Shown here: positions 1-8,503 of the stretch, one piece after another
How the letters are laid out: each line of letters begins with the position of its first letter
Numbering within the stretch: the first letter of the stretch is position 1
From: JBGPYM01 sp041493205
GTDB lineage: Bacteria > Bacteroidota > Ignavibacteria > UBA10030 > UBA6906
Direction: 5' to 3'
Assembly: GCA_041493205.1 (NCBI GenBank)
Contig: JBGPYM010000007.1
Span: forward strand, 1-31,243
DNA: 31,243 bases
Translations under genes and position numbers: made by a program
The notes under the pieces: generated by a model
What the model was told of the DNA's origin: nothing
Databases searched by the model: none
Seen by the model: only the letters and a program-made list of their open reading frames with translations

Positions 1-1595
1 CTGCTCCATCCCTCCCGCGACGTCTGTTCATTTCCTCCGAGGGCGAGCACGATCACATCGGCGGTGCGGGCGGTGGCAACTGCGCTCGCGATGGAGAGAC
101 GGTTGTCCCCGGGATCAGGCAGTGTCACAGTGTCTTCGTTCCATGATCCCCCGACGGTGATCTTGCACCCTTCGCTGTAGACAACGTTGAAATCGTTCCC
201 GGCACGCTCGCGAATTCCCTGGAGTACGGAGGTATAATATTTCGGCGTCCCGCTGTACCCGCCCAGAAGCATCCGGTCTGCATTCGGCCCGATCACCGCG
301 ATCGTGCTCTGCTTCTTGAGGCGGAAGGGGAGAGCGTCCCCCTCGTTCTTCAGAAGGGTGATGGTCTCCCGCGCTGCGCGCAGGGCGAGCTCCCGCTCCC
401 GCGCGAGCCTCTGCTCGCTCTGGATTTGATCCGGATCGACGTAGGGATCCTCGAACAAACCGAGCTGAAACTTCTGCTTCAAAAGCGGGCCGACCAGGGC
501 GTCGATCGATTGTTCGCTGACAACACCCTCGCGCACGAGGCGCACGAGGCGCGGGTAACAATCGGGGTCGGGCAGTTCCAGGTTGACCCCGGCTGCGACG
601 GCGAGCGCTGCCGCTTCGTCCTTATCCTTTGCAACGGCGTGGCTCGTCGCCTCGTCGCGCCTGTGCAGCTCGGTGACCGCGTAATAGTCCGACACGAGAG
701 ACCCCTCAAAGCCCCATTCGCCCCTGAGGACGTCCTGGAGCAGCCATGCGTTCGCGTGCGAGGGCACTCCGTCGATTTCGTTATACGACGGCATGACGCT
801 CATGGCGCCTGCTTTCGTGATGACTTCCCTGAACGGGTAGAGGAACGTGTCACGGAGGAGGCGTTCGGAGACATTGACCGGCGCACAGTTGGTCCCCGAT
901 TCCGGCTGTCCGTGAGCGGCAAAATGTTTGAGGGTCGCGATGAGCCGCTTCTTGTCCTTGAAACTCCCGTCCCCCTGAAATCCCCTGACGGCTGCGATGC
1001 CCATCCGGGAGACGAGATAGGGATCCTCGCCGAATGTCTCCTCGACTCTCCCCCAGCGGGGATCGCGGGCGACATCCACCACCGGCGTGAGCGCCTGGTG
1101 TGCGCCCCGGCCCCGCGTGTCTTCGGCAATTGCGGAGTAGATTTCCTCGACGAGCTCCGGATTGAACGTGGAGGCGAGCCCGACGGGCTGCGGGTAGCTG
1201 GTCGCATCCCGGGCGGCGAGCCCGTGGAGACATTCCTCATGGAAGATGACGGGGATGCCGAGCCGGGTCTCCTCAACGAAGAATTTCTGAAGCCTGTTGG
1301 CGAGCCGGGCCATGGCGGCGGGGTCCGTGCCGCCGTTCGTGTCGCTGAGCCGCGCGATCTGGCCGAGACCGTCGCTGCAATGGCGCTTGAGGCGCTCCGG
1401 ATCGAGAGTGCCGCCTTCATCGAAGAGCTTCGCCTTCTTCTCTCCCCAGAGGCAGAGCATCTGCGCGACTTTCTCTTCCAGCGACATCCGGCTCAACAGG
1501 TCGGCAACCCGCTCCCTGACGTCCAGGTCCACACTCTTGTAATCCGGCGTTTCTGCGTGCGGGGCAGCTACGTCGGGCGTGATCTTGTCTCTCAT
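1..1595 (-). CDS. Glycoside hydrolase family 3 beta-glycosidase, 3' part cut by window edge
   Basis: Minus-strand frame open from an ATG at 1595 to the left edge (531 codons, no stop seen). It begins MRDKITPDVAAPHAETPDYK and has no obvious signal peptide. The GH3 barrel is recognisable: SRMSLEEKVAQML near residue 40, the KHFAAHGQPESGTNCAPV loop, and SDYYAV with the predicted nucleophile Asp303. The second domain follows with ETITLLKNEGDALPF and AVIGPNADRMLLGGYSG. This order is typical of beta-glucosidase/beta-xylosidase enzymes of about 750-850 residues, so about a third is missing. It lies 37 bases downstream of xylA on the same strand, so a xylosidase-type role releasing xylose from oligosaccharides fits, but substrate cannot be fixed from sequence. 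The Shine-Dalgarno is weak. Family call is secure. Confidence 0.95.
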   Translation of the reverse strand, partial: MRDKITPDVAAPHAETPDYKSVDLDVRERVADLLSRMSLEEKVAQMLCLWGEKKAKLFDEGGTLDPERLKRHCSDGLGQIARLSDTNGGTDPAAMARLANRLQKFFVEETRLGIPVIFHEECLHGLAARDATSYPQPVGLASTFNPELVEEIYSAIAEDTRGRGAHQALTPVVDVARDPRWGRVEETFGEDPYLVSRMGIAAVRGFQGDGSFKDKKRLIATLKHFAAHGQPESGTNCAPVNVSERLLRDTFLYPFREVITKAGAMSVMPSYNEIDGVPSHANAWLLQDVLRGEWGFEGSLVSDYYAVTELHRRDEATSHAVAKDKDEAAALAVAAGVNLELPDPDCYPRLVRLVREGVVSEQSIDALVGPLLKQKFQLGLFEDPYVDPDQIQSEQRLARERELALRAARETITLLKNEGDALPFRLKKQSTIAVIGPNADRMLLGGYSGTPKYYTSVLQGIRERAGNDFNVVYSEGCKITVGGSWNEDTVTLPDPGDNRLSIASAVATARTADVIVLALGGNEQTSREGWS

Positions 1596-1632
1596 TGTCT
1601 GATTCCGGTTCAAAGACTCCATCGTGGAGCAC

Positions 1633-2955
1633 TCATTGAAGGATATAGGAATTCAGAAGATTCTCGAGCATTTCCTGCCTTCCGCTGGTGACGACGGGGT
1701 TCCCCTCGTTGCGGATCCATTGCTCGATGTCACGCAGCGTCACCTGGCCGGCGATGATCTTCGCGCCGATGCCCGAGCGGTAACTCGCGTAGCGCTCTTC
1801 CACGAAGAGCTTGAGCGTCCCGTCTTCCCGGATCCGCTGGGCGATCTGCAGTCCGCGGGCAAACGCGTCCATCCCGCCGATGTGGGCATGAAACAGGTCC
1901 GTCGGGTCATTGGAGCTGCGTCGCACCTTTGCATCGAAATTCAAACCACCGCTGCCGAGCCCGTTCTGGTCGAGGATGATCATCATGGCCAGCGTCGTGC
2001 TGTAGAGGTCGACCGGAAACTGGTCCGTATCCCAGCCGAGCAGCAGATCGCCCCGGTTGGCGTCGACGCTCCCCAACTTTCCGGCGGCGGAGGCAACGGC
2101 CAGTTCGTGCTCGAACGTGTGGCCGGCAAGTGTGGCGTGGTTCGCCTCGATATTCAGTTTGAAATGCTCGAGCAGGCCATACTCCTTCAGGAAGTAAAGC
2201 GTGGCCGCCGCGCTGGAATCGTATTGGTGCTTCGTGGGCTCCGCCGGCTTCGGCTCGATCAGGAACTGGCCCGTAAAGCCGATCGACCGCCTGTAATCGA
2301 CGGCCATATGGAGGAAGCGCGCCATCTGCTCCTGCTCCCGCTTCATGTTGGTGTTCAGGAGCGTTTCATACCCTTCGCGGCCGCCCCAGAACACGTAATT
2401 GGCCCCGCCGAGTTCGTGCGTGGCGTCGATGGCATTCTTTACCTGGGCCGCGGCATGCGCCATGACGTGGGCGTTGGGACTCGTGGCGGCGCCCTGCGCG
2501 TATATCGGATGGCTGAACAGATTTGCCGTGCCCCAGAGGAGCTGGACGCCGGAATCTCTCTGAAGTCCCTTGGCAATCCCCACGATGGTCTCGAGGTTGC
2601 GGCAGGTTTCCGCAAAGGTCTCCCCGGCCGGTGCTATGTCACGGTCATGGAAGCAATAAAAACTGATGTCCAGCTTCCGGAGAAATTCGAATGCGGCGTC
2701 AAGGGTCTCCTTTGCGCGGTCCATCGGGTCGGCGGCGCTGTGCCATGCACGCTGAAAGCTCGGACCGCCGAACATGTCCGCGCCTGTCCCCATGAACGTA
2801 TGCCAGTACGCGACGGCAAACCGAAGGTGTTCACCCATGGTCTTGCCGTTTACCGATTGATGCTTGTTGTAATACTTGAAGGCGAGCGGATTTTTTGAGT
2901 CTTTACCTTCGTAGGCAATCGTCCGGTCGACGCCGGGGAAAAACTGTTTCGGCAT
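1633..2955 (-). CDS. xylA: Xylose isomerase
   Basis: Converts D-xylose to D-xylulose in the cytoplasm with two divalent metals. The protein is 440 residues from ATG 2955 and begins MPKQFFPGVDRTIAYEGKDS, the long class II form. Catalytic and metal residues are visible (numbered from MPK): FHDRD with His103 and Asp106, IEPKP with Glu234 and Lys236, NIEANHATLAGH with Glu270 and His273, VDANRGD with Asp298, GWDTDQFP with Asp309 and Asp311, and NFDAKVRR with Asp341. AAGGAG lies 11 bases before this ATG. A GTG at 2961 lies only 5 bases after the same AAGGAG and would add two residues, so the start is ambiguous by two codons. It is the first gene of a xylA-GH3 unit behind the promoter and operator at 3080-3121. 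No xylulokinase lies in the window. Confidence 0.97.
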   Translation of the reverse strand: MPKQFFPGVDRTIAYEGKDSKNPLAFKYYNKHQSVNGKTMGEHLRFAVAYWHTFMGTGADMFGGPSFQRAWHSAADPMDRAKETLDAAFEFLRKLDISFYCFHDRDIAPAGETFAETCRNLETIVGIAKGLQRDSGVQLLWGTANLFSHPIYAQGAATSPNAHVMAHAAAQVKNAIDATHELGGANYVFWGGREGYETLLNTNMKREQEQMARFLHMAVDYRRSIGFTGQFLIEPKPAEPTKHQYDSSAAATLYFLKEYGLLEHFKLNIEANHATLAGHTFEHELAVASAAGKLGSVDANRGDLLLGWDTDQFPVDLYSTTLAMMIILDQNGLGSGGLNFDAKVRRSSNDPTDLFHAHIGGMDAFARGLQIAQRIREDGTLKLFVEERYASYRSGIGAKIIAGQVTLRDIEQWIRNEGNPVVTSGRQEMLENLLNSYILQ

Positions 2956-3079
2956 GTGCACTCTCGCTCCTTATTAATCGGTGAGCGCAGGAGAGTCTGT
3001 TGGGTGAGAGCAAACCTTGACGAGAAAGGGGAGAAGCCTTCGCAGGCGTCTCATCGAATTTGTAACGGTCGGAATGTGC

Positions 3080-3093
3080 TTGAACCGATTCAA
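3080..3093. promoter_or_regulatory. LacI-family operator at the xylA promoter
   Basis: TTGAACCGATTCAA is a near-perfect palindrome with the central CG typical of LacI-family operators. It touches the -10 and spans the predicted start site, a position expected to block transcription. The 14-base core ATTGAATCGGTTCA (3081-3094, minus strand) recurs exactly at 4422-4435 in front of the lacI gene. The rest of 2962-3270 holds no gene I can support. Confidence 0.75.
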
Positions 3094-3121
3094 TAGTACA
3101 ACGAATTAATTCTCGTGTCAA
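3093..3121 (-). promoter_or_regulatory. Sigma-70-type promoter of xylA
   Basis: Read on the minus strand, a perfect -35 TTGACA (3116-3121), a 17-base spacer and -10 TACTAT (3093-3098) point toward xylA. The expected transcription start near 3086 falls inside the operator at 3080-3093, giving a leader of about 125 bases. Confidence 0.8.
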
Positions 3122-3270
3122 GGGGAGTGACCAATAATTCGACCGGAAAAGGGCTGCTGCGGGTATCGAAATATTCCACCTTCACGAATGGCAGATATTT
3201 CCGCAATTGATTGCCCGGCAGTGGTTTACAGGGGCGATCGCCCGGGAGATGTCGGGTTCGCCGGAATCTG

Positions 3271-4308
3271 TTACGGTACCGGAAATGCTCGCACTGAATC
3301 GACAAACGCCGCAATATTTTCTGATCGTACGCCGGGAGGCATCCCCCCTCCGCACGAGATGATCACCCTCGACCGGTCTTCAAGCGTGCGCAAAAGCTCT
3401 GCCGTCGCTCGTGCGACATCCTGACTGCTCCCCGCGGCAAGCACGTCGCGGGGCGGGATGTTGCCGAGCAGCGTGACGCTGTTCTTTGTCAACCGCTTCA
3501 ATTCGTTGAGAGAGATGTCGAACCCCATGTTGAAAAGGTTGACGCCCATGGCAGCAAGGAACGGCGCCGAGACTCTGCACGGCGCATCGTTATGCAGAAA
3601 CCTGACGCTGACCTTCACGTCAAAGAGCTCTGTGAAGTACGGAAGGCCGAACGTGCGGAATTCCCGTTCACCGATGAAGCCGATGATGTCATCGAGCAAC
3701 AGGATGCCGTCGATCGAGGGAAACGTTTCCCGTTGCAACGCCAGCCATTCCTTCAGGAATGCGGTGATCTTCTTCACCAGATCCTCGGCCCGCCCCGGAT
3801 CGGTCATCATCAAGGTCAGAAATTCCGTCGTCCCCAGGAGATAACTTGCGATATTGAGCGGACCCCGCGCGACGGCAAACCGGATCCGGTGCCCGGCTGC
3901 TTCGATGTGCGGCTGCGCGAGCTTGAGACGGTTCAGAACGAACGGCAACAACCCGTCGGTCCGGGGGTTGGGCTGTGGCAGCGACCCAATGTCGTCCGCC
4001 GAAACGAGGACCTTGTGGGCGTGCGGAAATTCGTTCGCCGGGAACACGCAGCGCACGCCGAAGGCGGACGGTTCGGTGCACATCCCGAACTCCGACCAGA
4101 ACCCGGGGAGGAAGAGCACATCGGGAAATGCCGCGACCGCTTTCAGGTTGGCTTTCAGCCACTGCTCGTCGCTGGTGAAATAGTCGAGGATCCTGATCCC
4201 GTTCCAGTTCGGCAGCCAGGGGCTGTCAATGATAAATCCGACGGGCAGAGGCGTCACCGCCGCCCCCTGCACCGTCCTGGTGAGTGTCTCCCACTGTGCG
4301 TCGGTCAT
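3271..4308 (-). CDS. Uroporphyrinogen-decarboxylase/cobalamin methyltransferase superfamily protein
   Basis: 345 residues, a normal length for the URO-D/MtaA-CmuA barrel family. Recognisable parts are the N-terminal FLPGFWSEFGMCTEPSAFG region, ARGPLNIASYLLGTTEF around residue 150, ILLLDDIIGFIG near 205, FLHNDAPC at 237-244, and the C-terminal ISCGGGMPPGVRSENI near 317-331. Methyltransferase members bind zinc through an H-x-C pair and a late Cys. Here His239 and Cys319 are present, but the H-x-C position reads HND, so the metal site looks altered. Members outside haem synthesis often sit in sugar-catabolic clusters with no proven reaction. It is divergent from lacI, with the shared operator core about 115 bases upstream, so coregulation with xylA is plausible. 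The start at 4308 lacks a clear Shine-Dalgarno. Exact function unknown. Confidence 0.8.
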   Translation of the reverse strand: MTDAQWETLTRTVQGAAVTPLPVGFIIDSPWLPNWNGIRILDYFTSDEQWLKANLKAVAAFPDVLFLPGFWSEFGMCTEPSAFGVRCVFPANEFPHAHKVLVSADDIGSLPQPNPRTDGLLPFVLNRLKLAQPHIEAAGHRIRFAVARGPLNIASYLLGTTEFLTLMMTDPGRAEDLVKKITAFLKEWLALQRETFPSIDGILLLDDIIGFIGEREFRTFGLPYFTELFDVKVSVRFLHNDAPCRVSAPFLAAMGVNLFNMGFDISLNELKRLTKNSVTLLGNIPPRDVLAAGSSQDVARATAELLRTLEDRSRVIISCGGGMPPGVRSENIAAFVDSVRAFPVP

Positions 4309-4421
4309 GGCTGGTCGATTTCATCCGGAATGTGTCGGGTCAGAATTCGCATCAGGAATTCCGCTGAAACCCTCAGAAAATCTGTCAAAATAACCGTGCC
4401 GTGATGTCTGGTACAAGAAAG

Positions 4422-4436
4422 ATTGAATCGGTTCAG
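4422..4436. promoter_or_regulatory. LacI-family operator in the divergent uroD-like/lacI region
   Basis: ATTGAATCGGTTCAG repeats, base for base over 14 positions, the operator core found at xylA on the other strand. It lies about 107 bases before the lacI ATG and overlaps the candidate lacI -35, consistent with autoregulation and possibly control of the divergent gene. Confidence 0.75.
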
Positions 4437-4451
4437 AAGTTTTCGTATCTT
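4423..4451 (+). promoter_or_regulatory. Candidate lacI promoter
   Basis: TTGAAT (4423-4428), a 17-base spacer, then TATCTT (4446-4451); each hexamer matches four of six consensus bases. The -35 is inside the operator. The leader to the ATG at 4543 would be about 85 bases. Confidence 0.4.
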
Positions 4452-4542
4452 GAAGTACCCTGTGGCATGCACTGACCCTTAGGATCGTTCGGCGGTCAGT
4501 TTCCCTTGCCGGGGTATTCTTTGAGGGGTGCCGGAGAAGCTA

Positions 4543-5574
4543 ATGAAAAGAATAACGATAGAAGATGTCGCCAGAAGGGCAGGAGTCTCGAAAGGAACCG
4601 TCTCTGCTGTCATCAATGCCCGCAACTCGGTGAAACCGGAAACGCGGGACCATGTTCTTGAAGTGATGAAGCAACTTCATTTTCGACCCCAGGGCATTGC
4701 GAGAAACCTGCGCAACGGAAACCAGGACAAGAGCATCGGGATCATCATCAAGGACGTAAACTATCCGTTCTACACGGCAATAGCAAGCGGCGTCCGTGAT
4801 TATGCGAACAGCAAAGGCTACTCCCTCCTCATCGCCAGCTCGGAGAACAATCAACAGTCGGAGAAACGGTTTTCACAGCTCTTCGCCGCCAAGGATATCA
4901 AAGGGGCGATCATCGCTCCCCTGGTGGAGGGGACCGCCGAGATCGAGCACCTCTTCAAGCTCAAGATGATCAATTACCCCTTTGTTCTGCTCGAAGACGT
5001 GAGCGGGATTCAGGCGAATGTCGTCGCCATCGATAACTCACAGGCGATCAAGAAAGCAGTGAAGTATCTTATGGACTGCGGGCACACGCGCATCGTCCAT
5101 TTTGCCGGCCCTCCCAGCTCCTCGCACACGGAGGAGCGCATCGAGGGTTTCCGGCACGCCTTCAGCGAAAGCACGCTGGCGTTCCACGAGGATATGATCG
5201 TCTCGATCGGGTCGCGCCACGAAGAAAGCTACGGCAACACGCTGGCCTATTTCAAAAAGAAATCGCGGAACGAGTATCCCACCGCGATCGTCTGTTTTAA
5301 TGATCAGCAGGCGCTGGCCATCTTGACCGCCCTGAAGGAACTCGCCATCCGCGTGCCCGACGACATCTCGATTGTCGGCAACGACGATATCTCCTACGCC
5401 AGGATCTATCCCGTTCCCCTCACGACCATCCGGGCGCCGCAGCGCGAAATCGGGCAGCGCGCCGCTGAACTTCTCATCCGGAATATCGAGTCTTCAAAAC
5501 TTCTCCCCGTCGAACGGGTGCTCCTGGAAACAGAACTCATCGTCAGGGATTCCACCCGGACGATTACCCGCTGA
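4543..5574 (+). CDS. LacI/GalR-family transcriptional regulator
   Basis: 343 residues, the usual length. The N-terminus MKRITIEDVARRAGVSKGTV forms the LacI helix-turn-helix, followed by the hinge region around FRPQGIARNLRNG. The periplasmic-binding-like effector domain begins at SIGIIIKDVNYPFYTAIASG and includes PTAIVCFNDQQALAI, VPDDISIVGNDDISYA and the late TTIRAPQREIGQRAAELLI. I chose ATG 4543 because GGAG lies 6 bases upstream; an in-frame GTG at 4528 would add five residues before the DNA-binding helix. The two operators with an identical core (3080-3093 and 4422-4436) are the obvious targets, making this a local repressor of xylA-GH3 and probably of itself. The effector is unknown; xylose or a xylo-oligosaccharide is an inference from its neighbours. 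The 3' end overlaps the convergent E1 gene by 11 bases. Confidence 0.95.
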   Translation: MKRITIEDVARRAGVSKGTVSAVINARNSVKPETRDHVLEVMKQLHFRPQGIARNLRNGNQDKSIGIIIKDVNYPFYTAIASGVRDYANSKGYSLLIASSENNQQSEKRFSQLFAAKDIKGAIIAPLVEGTAEIEHLFKLKMINYPFVLLEDVSGIQANVVAIDNSQAIKKAVKYLMDCGHTRIVHFAGPPSSSHTEERIEGFRHAFSESTLAFHEDMIVSIGSRHEESYGNTLAYFKKKSRNEYPTAIVCFNDQQALAILTALKELAIRVPDDISIVGNDDISYARIYPVPLTTIRAPQREIGQRAAELLIRNIESSKLLPVERVLLETELIVRDSTRTITR

Positions 5575-7747
5575 CAGGCCGGACCCTTCTCGCAACCGCC
5601 GCCACGGTCCTGAATATCTTCTCATCGCTGATCATCGTTTCACGTTCCAGAACCCGGGAAACAGGGAGGGGAATGTCGAGCGATGTCACGCGCGTGACGG
5701 GGGCGTCCAGGGATTCGAAAAACTTCTCTGCGATGGTCGCGGAGATCGCGGAGCCGATCGATTGGCTCGCAGCCGCTTCCTCCGCAATGACGAGCGCTCC
5801 CGTTCTGCCAAGCGAGGCCCCGATCGTCGTATAATCGATCCCGGGCAGGTCGAGCGTGCGGAGGTCAATGAGGTCGACGGAGATGCCGTCGGCGGCAAAA
5901 CGGGGGAGAAGCTGCTCACACCTTCCGACCAGGGAACCGTAGACAAGAAGCGTCACATCGCTCCCTTCCGCAACGACCCGCGCCTTCCCGAACGGGATAT
6001 AATAGTCAGAATCACCTGCCGGCACCGGGAATTCCTTTGCATAAAGCGAATGGTGCTCTATGACAAGCACCGGATCTTTCGAACGCATGGCAGAGTTGAA
6101 CAGGCCGATGTAATCGAAGCTGTCGGCGGGAGCCACGATGCGCCAGCCCGGGAAGAGACTGTACAGCCCGACGGGATCCATGGAGTGCTGTCCGCCGTAT
6201 CCGCAACCGATTGCCACCCGCGTCCGCACGACCAGCGGCAGATCCGTCGTATTGCCGTACATATGCCGGGCTTTCCCGATCTGGTTGAACATCTGGTCGG
6301 CTGCCACCAGTGCAAAATCCGGGAACATGATCTCTACCACGGGCCTCATCCCGGCCATCGCCATGCCGAGCGCAAGCCCGGTGAACCCCGCCTCAGCAAT
6401 CGGCGTGTTGAGGACCCGGCGTGTGAATTTTGCCGGCAGCCCTTTTGTGGCGCCGTATGCGCCGCCGCCGAAATTTGCCACGTCCTCTCCAAGCACGACC
6501 GTCTCCCTGTCCCGCTCCAGCCACCTGCCCGTCACCTCTGCAATGGCATTCGAGTAACGAAGCTGCCTGAAATTGCTGAAATCGCTCCGCTCCGAGAATT
6601 TCAGGCCTTTCCACTCGGCGCCATTGCTCCGCATGCCGTCCTGCACCGTATCGATTCCCGGCCAGAGCCCGGGCCGGATGGTGCGGGGAGGGCCTTCCTC
6701 TGTGCAGGCATCCACGGCGCGGCTGATCGCCCCGCGGACGTGCGCATGAACCGTTTCGATCTGCTGGTCGGAGAGAATTTTGGCCCCTGCAAGCGATCGC
6801 GGGAACGTCTCAAAAACCTCACGCGCCTTCGAGCCGGCTTCCTCCTCTTTGGACCTGTAACCAAATGCGCTCCCCGGCTGATCCCCTGCGTGATGATAGC
6901 GCCTGTAACACCGCGCCTCGATCATACAGGGACGGCCGCCCGCACGGATGTCCGCAGCAACAGAGCTCATGAGGCCGTGTATGCCGACGACGTCGTTGCC
7001 GTCGACCCGGTACCCTTTCATGCCGTACGACGCCGCACGGAGATAAAGGTCCTCAATTGCGCATGCCTGCCGGAGCGGCGTTGCAACCGAATAGGCGTTG
7101 TTCTCAATGAAGCAGACCAGGGGAAGCCCCCAGAGGCCGGCCAGATTACAAGCCTCGTGAAAGGAGCCGATGTTGGTGGCGCCATCGCCGAAGAAACAGA
7201 CGACGATGTTTCCGGTTTCACGGAATTTCTCGGCAAAGGCGGCACCGGCTGCAAGCGGAATCCCCCCGCCGACAATCGGGTTGGACCCCAGGAAGCCCGC
7301 CCCCGCAAAACGCAGATGCATCGACCCGCCACGCCCTGCGCAGTAACCTGAAGCGAGTCCCATGATTTCCGCGAGCGTCTTCTCCACCACCTCCTGCCCG
7401 TCCGCCGGCAGCGGTTTCCGCACCGGGTCCCATCCCTCCGGCACCACAAACCGGAGGGCTTTTGCCAGGAACTCGTGATGTGCCCTGTACGTGGCGACCA
7501 TTTTATCCGACGCCCGCAGCGCCGCCGCCACTCCCGCCGCCACTGCCTCCTGTCCCACGCTGGTGTGCACGGGGCCCCAGACGCAGTCGTCCGCCTTCAG
7601 ACGCAGGAGCGCATGCTCGAATTCGTTGATGAGGATGATGTCGAACAGGAGCCGCGAAGCAGCGTGAGGGGTCAGCTTCCGAAGGTCAGCGTCTTCGGAG
7701 CGCCACTCTTCGAATTGCATTGCCGGCGTAAGCGTGGTCGTTTTCAT
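5564..7747 (-). CDS. Fused E1 alpha-beta subunit of a 2-oxoacid (or acetoin-type) dehydrogenase
   Basis: 727 residues with both E1 subunits in one chain. The alpha half (about residues 25-370) has HTSVGQEAVAAG, GRGGSMH and the thiamine diphosphate motif GDG (187-189) to NN (216-217). The beta half begins near residue 390 with LRYSNAIAEV and continues with VVLGEDVANFGGGAYGATKG, NTPIAEAGFTGLALGMAM, FALVAADQMFNQIGKARHMY and a C-terminal transketolase-like domain. Such enzymes decarboxylate a 2-oxoacid or cleave acetoin and pass the acyl group to a lipoylated E2. Fused forms are common for branched-chain E1 in Bacteroidota, but here the gene ends a catabolic-looking operon 3 bases after an SDR. 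No E2 or E3 lies in the window, so it must borrow partners encoded elsewhere. Substrate undetermined. Confidence 0.93.
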   Translation of the reverse strand: MKTTTLTPAMQFEEWRSEDADLRKLTPHAASRLLFDIILINEFEHALLRLKADDCVWGPVHTSVGQEAVAAGVAAALRASDKMVATYRAHHEFLAKALRFVVPEGWDPVRKPLPADGQEVVEKTLAEIMGLASGYCAGRGGSMHLRFAGAGFLGSNPIVGGGIPLAAGAAFAEKFRETGNIVVCFFGDGATNIGSFHEACNLAGLWGLPLVCFIENNAYSVATPLRQACAIEDLYLRAASYGMKGYRVDGNDVVGIHGLMSSVAADIRAGGRPCMIEARCYRRYHHAGDQPGSAFGYRSKEEEAGSKAREVFETFPRSLAGAKILSDQQIETVHAHVRGAISRAVDACTEEGPPRTIRPGLWPGIDTVQDGMRSNGAEWKGLKFSERSDFSNFRQLRYSNAIAEVTGRWLERDRETVVLGEDVANFGGGAYGATKGLPAKFTRRVLNTPIAEAGFTGLALGMAMAGMRPVVEIMFPDFALVAADQMFNQIGKARHMYGNTTDLPLVVRTRVAIGCGYGGQHSMDPVGLYSLFPGWRIVAPADSFDYIGLFNSAMRSKDPVLVIEHHSLYAKEFPVPAGDSDYYIPFGKARVVAEGSDVTLLVYGSLVGRCEQLLPRFAADGISVDLIDLRTLDLPGIDYTTIGASLGRTGALVIAEEAAASQSIGSAISATIAEKFFESLDAPVTRVTSLDIPLPVSRVLERETMISDEKIFRTVAAVARRVRPVSG

Positions 7748-7750
7748 CGG

Positions 7751-8497
7751 CTAGTCCATCACCAATCCGCCGTTCACATCAAGGACCTCCCCGGTGATGT
7801 ACCGGGACCGGTCCGAGGCAAGGAACAGAATCGCCTCCGCAATTTCTTCGGGCGCTCCGTATCGCTTGAAGGGGATCCTGGCGGCGAACTCCTCGTTTGC
7901 CTTTGCACCCCAGGCGTCGGTCATCGGCGTTTTCGTCGGGCCCGGGCAGACTGCGTTGACGTTGATCCCGTACGGGGCGGCCTGCAACGCAAGACTCTTG
8001 GTAAAACAGATCACCCCGGCCTTGCTCGCGGCATAGTGCGCTCCCACCACCAGGCCCCCGATTTTTGCCGATGCGGACGACATGCTGATGATCTTTCCTT
8101 TGTTGCGGGTTTTCATGAACCTGAAGGCTTCCCGCGAAAGGAGAAACACACTCCGGAGATTCACTGCCATCACGCGGTCCCAGTCGGCTGCCCGGATATC
8201 CAGAATCGGGGTCTCCATGGATATTGCCGCGTTATTCACCAGGACATCGAGCCCGCCGTGTGCTGCAATGGTTTTTTGGACGAGCTCCACGACCTTCGTC
8301 TCGTCGGAGACATCAAGCGTGAAAGCGGATGCCTGTGCGCCCCGCTCCTTCACCTGGCGGACGGTCTCCTCCACGCTCTCCCTGTTCAGATCGACGAGGA
8401 CCAGCGTCGCTCCCTCCGCTGCAAAGAGCAGCGACGCCGCTCGCCCTATGGCGCCGCCGGCGCCCGTAATCATCACGACTCTTCCGTTTAATTCCAT
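7751..8497 (-). CDS. Short-chain dehydrogenase/reductase (FabG-like), NAD-type
   Basis: 248 residues, a classical SDR. It shows the TGAGGAIG nucleotide loop (11-18), NNA at 87-89, Asn112, Ser140 and the catalytic YAASK (Tyr154, Lys158), then NAVCPGPTKTPM and a C-terminal ITGEVLDVNGGLVMD. An Asp at position 36 after the second strand (LVLVDLN) favours NAD(H). It lies 6 bases downstream of the LarA-like gene and 3 bases upstream of the E1 gene, so it is certainly cotranscribed with both. Probably oxidises a hydroxyl on the pathway intermediate; substrate not readable from sequence. Confidence 0.93.
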   Translation of the reverse strand: MELNGRVVMITGAGGAIGRAASLLFAAEGATLVLVDLNRESVEETVRQVKERGAQASAFTLDVSDETKVVELVQKTIAAHGGLDVLVNNAAISMETPILDIRAADWDRVMAVNLRSVFLLSREAFRFMKTRNKGKIISMSSASAKIGGLVVGAHYAASKAGVICFTKSLALQAAPYGINVNAVCPGPTKTPMTDAWGAKANEEFAARIPFKRYGAPEEIAEAILFLASDRSRYITGEVLDVNGGLVMD

Positions 8498-8503
8498 TGA
8501 ACT

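Noticed and set aside
1601..1613. TTGAACCGGAATC on the minus strand just before the GH3 start, resembling half of the LacI operator
   Set aside because: Only the left half matches; the palindrome is not kept and no promoter lies beside it.
426..2898. Long plus-strand open frames opposite GH3 and xylA (426-1691 and 1624-2898)
   Set aside because: They lie antisense to genes with complete catalytic motifs, encode no recognisable domain, and reflect GC-rich codon bias on the complementary strand.
3232..3243. Perfect 12-base palindrome GGGCGATCGCCC downstream of the URO-D-like gene
   Set aside because: No loop and no T-run, so not a terminator; a single copy in a GC-rich region can arise by chance.
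5580..7351. Long plus-strand open frame opposite the E1 gene
   Set aside because: The opposite strand encodes an intact E1 alpha-beta protein with thiamine motifs; the plus frame is composition-driven and has no domain.
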